Source of the DNA: CAZSDP01 sp964605665
GTDB lineage: Bacteria > Planctomycetota > UBA8108 > UBA1146
DNA length: 64,000 nucleotides
Direction: 5' to 3'
Assembly: GCA_964605665.1 (NCBI GenBank)
Contig: CAZSDP010000019.1
Span: 22,210-86,209 of the forward strand
Shown piece by piece: positions 37,001 through 43,706 of the stretch. The notes beneath the pieces were generated by a model that made no database searches, had not been told where the DNA came from, and saw nothing but the letters and a program-made list of their open reading frames with translations. Position 1 is the stretch's first letter, and the number at the start of each line of letters is the position of its first letter. Position numbers and translations under genes: made by a program.

Positions 37001-37740
37001 GCAAGCTACCCCGCGAGCTCGTTCGCGCCAAAGCGCTACGCCTCTCGCGATCTGGGGGTGAGTGGTTCACCATGCCCGACCTCGATCCACTCCTCGATGC
37101 CCAGGCGCTCATCGGAAAAGTGACGCTGAAAGGGAGCCCACCGGAGGCCCAGTTCAACGGTGCACTTGAAGTGAGAGCTCTCGAAGGAGCTCGCTGGAAA
37201 GAACAAATCAAGGATGCGCCGCCCTACTTCCGGTCGAGCATCCTCGAGCAGTTCGTCCAGAGAACTCTGCCGGGGTCTCAGGTCAACTCGGGTCAGTTCG
37301 AAAACTACGACAACCGAGATCAACCATTCCGCATCGCCTTCGATGTCGATGCGCCATCCTTGATTCAAGATCGACAAGGAGTGACCAGTCTAGCCTCGAC
37401 GATCTTGCCGAGTCAGCTCCGCCGACTCTTTCTTAGAAATTCCGAGCGCAATTACCCAGTGTTTAGCTTGATCTCGGTCACCCTAGAGGAACGAGTTTCC
37501 ATCGAGCTGGGTAGTCGCCTTCAAGTTGAAGAGGCTCCAGAGGACTTACAGCTCAGTGGACCTTGGGGGAAATTCGTAGCGACCAGCAAACTGGAGGGTT
37601 CATCGCTTCAACTTGAGCGCACTCTTGAATTGAGACCATTCCTCGTCGGTGCGAACCGATTCGAAGAACTGACCGAGTTCTGTCGGCAGGTTGATAGAAG
37701 AGAAGAGGCGCGAGTCTCTCTGAAGGTCGTGACTCCCTAA
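34096..37740 (+). CDS. Giant secreted TPR-DUF3857 protein, degenerate transglutaminase paralogue
   Basis: 1214 residues, the same architecture as the gene before: signal peptide (about 1-34), TPR-like repeats (about 380-610; PWDDLAVMELEAGNRERALIALENAAELDPG), DUF3857 (about 640-800) and a transglutaminase-like domain (about 830-960). In the position of FGDCKDKA it has WLSREGDRDLVFTGLLRAAGIPF: the catalytic Cys is gone while the surrounding helix remains. It is therefore likely a non-catalytic partner. It begins at ATG overlapping the previous stop by one base, preceded by AAGGAGGTGAA. A short 7-bp inverted repeat follows the stop (37740-37760). Confidence 0.88.
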   Translation: MRWHQLPSSIPSVTLGIALVFLLSSFTGQVTMATDLGTIVASEAECREDLETLRTSWWTELKRDPDSEVAFGILTRWSEKLAAAQPGGPTADEWRALAQHTENGWNRRKMLRRALSVARVQESPWSPQDVGLDRGVLRDWVGLGPIGQNSTAELYRSNPGWEAPEENQSVAGTFGDITWRSLPVAPQELQLFPRRLSSRMGAVSILRTRYSLSSPTTGFLEVTGSGSFRIRLDRSDLVTIDRAAALHPRRVLIPIRQDAGIHTVMLISDGVSLQARLVDQNGRSVDFTPIDPWDSRADTDSELLTDLLPLGFPDLGLEPVDDHDRAARCFIAAAESDLASLDRLLPETPDPGDGAVALALAAEAVLNQIPWLPSELTKSRLDRFRKTALATDPLLVPVRIAQARTLAAEDQVPNAMRELDSLLDIAPESISLWRTRETIARQEGWQRTRSEALNALSQIAPDHPSVVRLQRASAQNQGRTDLAFELSIRLFELDPRLSSGSSLARTYLERGKVDEASRVVTRLERLAPQSIQILRLRSTIARQLGMVDIYRENLLPQWTRWQPDDPAPWDDLAVMELEAGNRERALIALENAAELDPGRAGRADQITHLKAGSPLPGNGPPPVWEAESIDFATVIANAPEVGFYPGANAVLLLDQMVSFADDKNGLTEMVHQVIRLESQEAIESYSTLPTNGQTVTVAVHTTDGRVLEPTGGSTAGGYTLPGLEPGAVIEVRTVRREDLPEYRNLALGPFYFQDPGFQTAFHHTEWVVSLPEDWNPEIVSRASAPSPQEELVDHRKRLSWRVDRSARPEPEYLAPPAERIIPNVTIRAPLSWDVVLPQIAGEVIRDDRVTPTLTAAAEEITEGILGTIDRARAIYAAVSERITQGRGGTSATEIWLSREGDRDLVFTGLLRAAGIPFNKVWAGESPERNPWADWTSPRESDFQRLLTELEGEDGTRQWIHFPFRLAPFGKLPRELVRAKALRLSRSGGEWFTMPDLDPLLDAQALIGKVTLKGSPPEAQFNGALEVRALEGARWKEQIKDAPPYFRSSILEQFVQRTLPGSQVNSGQFENYDNRDQPFRIAFDVDAPSLIQDRQGVTSLASTILPSQLRRLFLRNSERNYPVFSLISVTLEERVSIELGSRLQVEEAPEDLQLSGPWGKFVATSKLEGSSLQLERTLELRPFLVGANRFEELTEFCRQVDRREEARVSLKVVTP

Positions 37741-37983
37741 TCGTCTTCACAACAGACGATCATCGAAGAACCTGAAAATTAAATCAGAGGAAAGTTTCCA
37801 ACCTTCTTTGCCTCATGCTCTTGGTTTTGCTGACTTCAACAATGATCGGCAAAAATTGTCACTTCTTTACGCCACGGCAACATCACGGTTCACCGGTAAA
37901 ATAGGTCTTGCCTGGAACTCCAATCCAGGTGGCTCGAATGGATCGGGGTTCTCTCGGTCCTGCGCTCCGGAAGGAACCGACGC

Positions 37984-40011
37984 ATGCTCAGCCGCCAACA
38001 CTTGGGATGGCTCGAATCATCCCTCCGCAGATTTGTACTCTCTGTATTTGCGGTATCACTCACCTTCATCACCGCGAGCTCCGCTTCAGCATCCGATCGC
38101 ATCACGACCGGCTTGCCCGTCACCATTGACCTGAGCAGCCGTACCCTAGAGCGACGCCCGATTTTGCTGGATGGAATCCCCATTCGCGGGGTATCTGAAG
38201 TGACGATGGTCACTTCACTCGGCCATTCTTCGACCCGCACTCTTGGCACAATTCCCACCCGACTTCCAGAAGTCTATGACCACCAAGGACCAACGGAACG
38301 CTGGAATGTGGTGGCAGCCACCCTCTTCGCCGACATGATCCCGGTTGACGATTGGAGCGTCGCTCCCGGACTGCCCCCAAAGTCCTGGCTCAGTCACGAG
38401 GGTGACTCTTGCCGCCTAGCGCTCAGGCACCGAGTTCATGTGCACAGCACCAGCGATGAGCTCGAAATTTGGGTCGATCCAATTACGGACGAGGTGCTGG
38501 AAAAGAAATCGATACGACGGCACGGTGACTTTGCCGGTGAGGTCGTCGCCTCCATTCCCGCAGAGAATCTCCCCTTCTCACCCAGTGCAGCATTGACGCA
38601 AGTCGGTCTCAGCGACCTGATGATTTCTCCGGCGGGAGTGCCCTCCATCGTCACGGATGAAATTGGTGAATTTCACCTCTCAAATTCAGCTCCAACTCTT
38701 CTCGTTGCAGCCAGCCTCACTGGCCCACTCATGGACGTTCAAAACCTCGGAGGAATGAACACAAACGTCTTCACGATTCTCAATGACGGGGTTTACGCGA
38801 GCATTCAAATGACTGACCTGACGAGTGAGTTCTCCGTCGCTCAGAGCAGCGCATTCTATGGCATCACGAAAGCCCGTCGCTGGCTCCACAATTTAGCACC
38901 CGGATTCGGAGCTGTTACCGCGCCGGTCAGCGTCAATGTGAACTTGGCAGGAACATGCTACGCAGCCTACCTCCCCATTTTTCAGATGATCCAACTGACT
39001 CGTGCAGGCGGTGGCTGTGCGAATGCCGCATACGGAACCTTGCTCGCACATGAGTACTTCCATCACATTCAGGAGCAGATACCAGGAAACCCTGAAGTTG
39101 AAATGGAAGAGGCGAATGCAGATATCTTCGCGGCCTTCTGCCTAGACGATCCGCGAATCGGAGCCGACTATTACGGCGTCGGCCAGCCGATTCGAGACCT
39201 CACCGACCCAGTCGTCTACCCGGTCGCCTCCCTCCTACCACAAGAAACTGGACAACCATTCGCGTGCGCATTCTGGGACTTCCGCCAGCTTCTGATCGAC
39301 GAAAACGGTCCCGAAGCGGGTGCGTCTGCTGCAGCCGAGCTGTGGCTCAGTTGGGTCTTTGCAGGAGATGGCATTCTCGATGGAGGAGTATTGCTCGACC
39401 TTCTTCTCCTCGATGATGACGACAACGACCTCGCTAACGGAACCCCGCACGTCGACGCACTGACTACCGCTTTCCCTGCTCATGGTCTCGATCTGCCTGT
39501 CATCGAGGTAACCGATCTGACCTGTGAACAAGCAGAGCAGACCGTTCTCCTCGAGTGGGAGCTCCCGGTTCTCGGTACACACACGAGCCTCGATGTTGTC
39601 CGCGATGGCAGAGTGGTTGTCAGTCTCCCTCCCGACTCCACCAGCTTCATCGATGAAGACCCGCAAGGTGGACAGAGAACTTACATCGTCATCTCACGGC
39701 AAGGTGCGATGAGCGCGACGAGCAATAGCTGTAGCCTGTTCATGCCCGATGTTCAGATGTTCCTCCGCGGCGATCAAAATGGTGATGGCAACCTCGACCT
39801 CGGAGATGCGATCGCGATTCTCAACCACATCTTCATGAGCGTTCCACTGGGAACTTGCGTCGATGCGATCGACGTAGACGATTCGGGAGAACTCGATATC
39901 GTCGATCCAATACGCCTGGTCAATTATCTCTTTAACTTCGGCCCTCCACCAGAAGAGCCCTTCCCCGCTGCTGGCTTCGACCCGACACCCGACGAGTTTC
40001 TCTGCTTGTAA
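37984..40011 (+). CDS. Secreted zinc-metallopeptidase-like protein with C-terminal dockerin-like module
   Basis: 675 residues. AAGGA precedes the ATG by eight bases. A signal peptide ends near ASSASASD. The central domain has LLAHEYFHHIQEQI (HExxH zinc motif) followed by MEEANADIFAAF, a plausible third ligand, as in gluzincin peptidases. A fibronectin-III-like beta domain (about 500-585) comes next. The end is a double calcium-loop module: FLRGDQNGDGNLDLGDA and DVDDSGELDIVDPI, then PFPAAGFDPTPDEFLC. Predicted secreted, perhaps surface-bound; substrate unknown. I recognise no named family for the N-terminal part. Confidence 0.82.
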   Translation: MLSRQHLGWLESSLRRFVLSVFAVSLTFITASSASASDRITTGLPVTIDLSSRTLERRPILLDGIPIRGVSEVTMVTSLGHSSTRTLGTIPTRLPEVYDHQGPTERWNVVAATLFADMIPVDDWSVAPGLPPKSWLSHEGDSCRLALRHRVHVHSTSDELEIWVDPITDEVLEKKSIRRHGDFAGEVVASIPAENLPFSPSAALTQVGLSDLMISPAGVPSIVTDEIGEFHLSNSAPTLLVAASLTGPLMDVQNLGGMNTNVFTILNDGVYASIQMTDLTSEFSVAQSSAFYGITKARRWLHNLAPGFGAVTAPVSVNVNLAGTCYAAYLPIFQMIQLTRAGGGCANAAYGTLLAHEYFHHIQEQIPGNPEVEMEEANADIFAAFCLDDPRIGADYYGVGQPIRDLTDPVVYPVASLLPQETGQPFACAFWDFRQLLIDENGPEAGASAAAELWLSWVFAGDGILDGGVLLDLLLLDDDDNDLANGTPHVDALTTAFPAHGLDLPVIEVTDLTCEQAEQTVLLEWELPVLGTHTSLDVVRDGRVVVSLPPDSTSFIDEDPQGGQRTYIVISRQGAMSATSNSCSLFMPDVQMFLRGDQNGDGNLDLGDAIAILNHIFMSVPLGTCVDAIDVDDSGELDIVDPIRLVNYLFNFGPPPEEPFPAAGFDPTPDEFLCL

Positions 40012-40036
40012 GAGTCGATGTCACCTTCGATGACAA

Positions 40037-40080
40037 AACAGGGGTGAAGGAGCTAACTCCTTCACCCCTGTTCTTCATTT
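40037..40080. terminator. Bidirectional intrinsic terminator
   Basis: A perfect 16-pair stem (AACAGGGGTGAAGGAG with its complement, 40037-40052 and 40057-40072) closes a CTAA loop. TTCTTCATTT follows on the plus strand and TTTTG on the minus strand. It lies between the convergent genes 37984-40011 and 40133-41542 and can end both. Confidence 0.88.
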
Positions 40081-40132
40081 GCCGACTTCAGAATCGATCT
40101 GAGATCGAAACTGTATTTCTCTCAGTTTGAGT

Positions 40133-41542
40133 TCAGTTTCCGTCGGGATTGTCGGGGGTTCGCTTTTCGTCGACCTTCATCACTGTGAACTTCCCGCCCG
40201 TGGCATCTGCCAACTCCTTGAGCCACGCATTTGCTGAGACAAGATCTGGGTTGGCTTGGCCCCCTGACGGATGGGGCACCGGATCAAATCCGAAGGTGTG
40301 GATCTTGATCTTTCGGAATCGATTCAGCTCGAAGAGCTTGTCGAGGATCGGCCGCGTTGGATCATTCGTCTTACCGTCTCTTGAAGGTAATCCGTCGGAA
40401 AGAAAGTAGATCGTATTGGTCTTGGCATCGGCGTTGAAGGCCTTCACCAAAGCGTCGAGAGTTGAAGTGTTCCCGCGATGTTTGATTCCCTCAATCCACT
40501 TGTTTGCTTTCTTCTTGTTTCCTCCAGTAGCAGGGACCGCTTTCTTCAGAAACTTGGTGGTTGCAGAATCAAACTGAACGCAATTGAAGAACGCGTCTTT
40601 CCCCAAAGCTCGGATCACCCGAACCAATTCACGCTTGGCCATACTGATTCGCATCCAGAATTCCGCGAGACGGATGTCCTCCGGGGTCATTTGGCCACCA
40701 CCCGAACTTCCGCCACCATCAGATCCGTCACCTCTTGATAATCCGGGAATGTCATTCTTCATGACGTATCTCATTGAACCGGAGGTATCGATCACGAAGA
40801 CCACGTTCTTCGATTCAACAGGGACTCCCCAGAAGTCAGGATCCTCTCCGCGACGCTTCCGCTGGACCCCCGTCTTGCCTTCATGGTCGCTCTTCTTCGG
40901 ATCGAAACTCCCCTTGTTCGGCTCCCACCACGCGATCCAATCTTCGATGACATCGAAGTCCTGGCCGGTCAGGGTCCAAAGAGAGTCTCGAACTTGATGG
41001 TAGAGGACGTCCTTACGCTTCTTGCTCAACTTCTGCAGTAAGTCGATGAGAGGACCGATCGCTTCACTTGATTGGCTCTTTGCGAGGTGCTCTACCGCTG
41101 CTCCCTGAACAAAGGAAGATTTGTCTTCCAGGTATGTTCCGAGTCCGGCAATCGCTTCAGGTGATCCGATCTCCGCCGTGATATCGACAAGGTAAACTCG
41201 CTCCCGGAAGTCAGACTTATTGTCGATCTTGTCGTACTTCGCGGTCACATACGTCAACGCACTGTCGATTTGCGCGAGATTCTTCAACGCCTCCCCGTAG
41301 AGCTTTGGAGTGGTCGCATGCCTGAGACCAAGGTCATACAGTGTGTCAAAGGCATCCTCGGTATCGAGGTCTGCAATGTCCCCCATCAGCTCGATGGCTG
41401 CGGACTCGTTGTCCGCGGCAATCGCCTTGAGAAAGTCTTTACGGAACGCTTTGAGTTGCTTCTTGTCCGCGAAAACCGGCATGGCCACCGCAAAAATCAG
41501 CAGTAACGCAATCCAAGAGGAGCGCTTCTGGACCATCATCAT
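40133..41542 (-). CDS. Secreted VWA-domain protein with HEAT-like repeats
   Basis: About 470 residues starting at one of three consecutive ATG codons (41542-41536) with GGAAAGGA ahead; the longer frame to 41608 is less likely. A signal peptide follows (SSWIALLLIFAVAMPVFA). Residues about 90-180 look like HEAT/armadillo repeats (GSPEAIAGLGTYLEDKSSFV, SSEAIGPLIDLLQKL). The von Willebrand A domain (about 250-440) has the MIDAS motif DTSGSMRY, a conserved Thr in RGNTSTLDAL and Asp in FLSDGLPS. VWA domains bind partner proteins through a metal ion; here probably in the periplasm or cell surface. Confidence 0.88.
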   Translation of the reverse strand: MMMVQKRSSWIALLLIFAVAMPVFADKKQLKAFRKDFLKAIAADNESAAIELMGDIADLDTEDAFDTLYDLGLRHATTPKLYGEALKNLAQIDSALTYVTAKYDKIDNKSDFRERVYLVDITAEIGSPEAIAGLGTYLEDKSSFVQGAAVEHLAKSQSSEAIGPLIDLLQKLSKKRKDVLYHQVRDSLWTLTGQDFDVIEDWIAWWEPNKGSFDPKKSDHEGKTGVQRKRRGEDPDFWGVPVESKNVVFVIDTSGSMRYVMKNDIPGLSRGDGSDGGGSSGGGQMTPEDIRLAEFWMRISMAKRELVRVIRALGKDAFFNCVQFDSATTKFLKKAVPATGGNKKKANKWIEGIKHRGNTSTLDALVKAFNADAKTNTIYFLSDGLPSRDGKTNDPTRPILDKLFELNRFRKIKIHTFGFDPVPHPSGGQANPDLVSANAWLKELADATGGKFTVMKVDEKRTPDNPDGN

Positions 41543-42038
41543 TCCTTTCCGAGGGGGTACTCCGGGAAGAGTGTATCTAACCCGTGGTTCCCTCCCAGCT
41601 CTTCTCATCGATCTAAGAGAGACAGAATCGCTGAAAATCTACGAAGTGGGCTCTCCAAGGGTAGAGCGCTCAGCAAATTCCGAATTCAAAACTCCACCTA
41701 ACTCGATCGAGAAAACCGAACCGGGTCAGCGGAGGCCCCAATAGTGTATCGGCAGTCCAAAGAGGGAACTAGCGGTCCCAGACGTCCAACTCAACACGAT
41801 TTCCACCGGTCATCGGACTCGCGACTCGAGCTGCCCCGTCAACGACTGGGAAATGGCTCATTTCCCCTCATTCCCCTCTTTTTAATACGTTTGGCCCCCG
41901 AGTAACGTTGGAGTTCTTGCCGATTCCTCGAACTCTCTCGATTCCAACGGTCCGATCCGGAATACTCATGACTCATGAAACCTGCCTACCAATCCAAAAA
42001 CCGCATTAAGCGGGTTGGAAAGCTGAGAAAGGCCAATT
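41543..42038. other. Divergent intergenic region with an inverted repeat
   Basis: About 500 bases without a gene. GGGAAATG-GCT-CATTTCCC (41848-41866) is a perfect 8-base inverted repeat followed by CTTTTTAATA, about 170 bases before the phosphorylase start. It could be an operator or a weak terminator. Nothing else recognised. Confidence 0.4.
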
Positions 42039-42842
42039 TTGACCGATCGATTCAAATCGGCAGAGCATGTCGTCGACAGCTCCGGCCGCCCCTACCATAT
42101 CGGCGTCGGTCCAGGCGATGTGGCCCCTTCGATCTTGCTGGTCGGAGATCCTGCCCGTGCGGAGCGGTGCGCCAAGAGATTCGATCAGCTCCAGGGGAGT
42201 TGGCAGAATCGGGAGTTCACGACCTTTACCGGCAGTCTCTCTGACACTCAGATCACCGTGATGGCCACGGGAATCGGCTGCGACAACACAGAAATCGCCA
42301 TCATCGAGCTCGCGCAAATCGTGGAAAACGCCACGATCATTCGGGCCGGAACCTGCGGTGCTGTCGATCCGCAGCTGAAGCTTGGGGAACTGGTGGTGAC
42401 TTGGGGCGCGGTCCGCCTGGAAAGTACATCCACGACATTTGTTCCCGAAGGATATCCCGCGGTCGCCCACCCACGCGTCATTCAAGCGCTCACTGATGCA
42501 GTAGAAGGTGCGGGATCCACTTGGAAGCTCGGGATGACCGCAACCGCGTGCGGCTTCTACGGAGCTCAGGCGCGAAAGATCGATCGATTCCCCCCCCGCC
42601 AACCGAACTTGATCGAAGATCTGGCACAGATCGGGGTTTTGAACTTGGAGATGGAAACCTCCACCCTGCTCACCCTCGCCTCGCTGGCTGGGTTTCAAGC
42701 GGGAGCGGTCTGTACCGTCTTCTCGGAGCGGGCCGCGAATCGATTTGTGAAAAGCGGAGACAAACAGCGGTTCGAAGATCGAGCGGTCGATGCGGCCCTG
42801 AAGGCATTGATCTCCCTCGCTCCAACGAGCACCACCGAGTGA
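42039..42842 (+). CDS. Uridine phosphorylase-type nucleoside phosphorylase
   Basis: 267 residues of the NP-I (PNP/UDP) family: phosphate cleaves a nucleoside to base and pentose-1-phosphate. GVGPGDVAPSILLVGDPARAE (phosphate loop), ATGIGCDNTEIAIIEL, RAGTCGAVDPQLKLGE and NLEMETSTLLTLASLAG (ribose-binding Met-Glu) match uridine phosphorylase. TTG start with GAAAGG six bases ahead. It converges on the purine-nucleoside phosphorylase gene with a 24-base gap. With its neighbours it forms a nucleoside-salvage locus. Pyrimidine preference is inferred from motif similarity. Confidence 0.9.
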   Translation: MTDRFKSAEHVVDSSGRPYHIGVGPGDVAPSILLVGDPARAERCAKRFDQLQGSWQNREFTTFTGSLSDTQITVMATGIGCDNTEIAIIELAQIVENATIIRAGTCGAVDPQLKLGELVVTWGAVRLESTSTTFVPEGYPAVAHPRVIQALTDAVEGAGSTWKLGMTATACGFYGAQARKIDRFPPRQPNLIEDLAQIGVLNLEMETSTLLTLASLAGFQAGAVCTVFSERAANRFVKSGDKQRFEDRAVDAALKALISLAPTSTTE

Positions 42843-42866
42843 CTCGGTGAGCGAACAAAGATCGAT

Positions 42867-43706
42867 CTATCTTCGGGCGGTCTCGGCCAAGGCGAGAATA
42901 ATGGTGCAGAGCGGAGCGAGTGCTTTCCTTCCCTCTTCGATCACTTCTTCATGATCGAGGGTCCCGGGTGCCTTCCCCGCCGCGCAGTTGGAGATCAACG
43001 ACAATCCGAAAACCGAGAGTCCAACCTGCCTGGCGACGATGACCTCTGGAACTGTCGACATCCCCACCGCATCCGCACCAATCTTTTCCAAGTACTCGAT
43101 CTCTGCGGGAGTCTCATATTGAGGTCCCAAGCAGGCGGCGTAGACCCCCTCTGACCAAGAGACTCCCCGACTCTCGAGGGCAGAAGCAGCTCGATCAGCC
43201 CATTCCTTGTCATATGCTTCAGTCAGATCGACAAACCGCTTTCCCATCTCTTCGTGATGGGCTCCAACCAATGGCGAGTCACCGAGTAAGTTGATGTGAT
43301 CGCGAATTCTCATCAAGGTGCCGGGAACCAAATCAGCTCGAATCCCTCCCGCCGCGTTGGTCACCACCAAGGATCGAGCTCCCAACTCGCGTAGGATTCT
43401 CACTCCGATGGTCGCGGCAGAGAGGGAAACTCCCTCGTAACGATGGACTCGCCCTCCCGCCACCACCACCGATCGACCAGCGAGACGACCAAAGGTCCAC
43501 ACCCCCCGATGACCCTCAACTGATGGCACCGGGAGATAAGGGATCTCCGCTGCTGGTAACTCGACCGGATCTTCGATGGGAAGGTTCGCTGCACCCAGCC
43601 CTGATCCGAGGACGAGTCCCAGTTCGGGTGCGCACTCTGGAATGCGTTCCCGGATCACCTCGCATGCCGCTTGTACTTGGGCGGGAAGGGTTGGAACCGA
43701 GCTCAT
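42867..43706 (-). CDS. punA: Purine-nucleoside phosphorylase, trimeric type
   Basis: About 279 residues, usual for the trimeric (inosine/guanosine) class. LVLGSGLGA, EGHRGVWTFGRLAGR, VHRYEGVSLSAATIGVRIL, TNAAGGI, CLGPQYETPAEIEYL and GMSTVPEVIVARQVG are all present, and SNCAAG carries the base-contacting Asn. The frame extends to 43727, but the ATG at 43706 overlaps the stop of the upstream nucleotidase-transporter gene as ATGA, so that start is chosen. Coupling implies the imported nucleosides are split at once. Confidence 0.96.
   Translation of the reverse strand: MSSVPTLPAQVQAACEVIRERIPECAPELGLVLGSGLGAANLPIEDPVELPAAEIPYLPVPSVEGHRGVWTFGRLAGRSVVVAGGRVHRYEGVSLSAATIGVRILRELGARSLVVTNAAGGIRADLVPGTLMRIRDHINLLGDSPLVGAHHEEMGKRFVDLTEAYDKEWADRAASALESRGVSWSEGVYAACLGPQYETPAEIEYLEKIGADAVGMSTVPEVIVARQVGLSVFGLSLISNCAAGKAPGTLDHEEVIEEGRKALAPLCTIILALAETARR

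Noticed and set aside
37740..37760. 7-bp inverted repeat just after the second DUF3857 stop as terminator
   Set aside because: Short stem and no U-tract; kept only as a remark.
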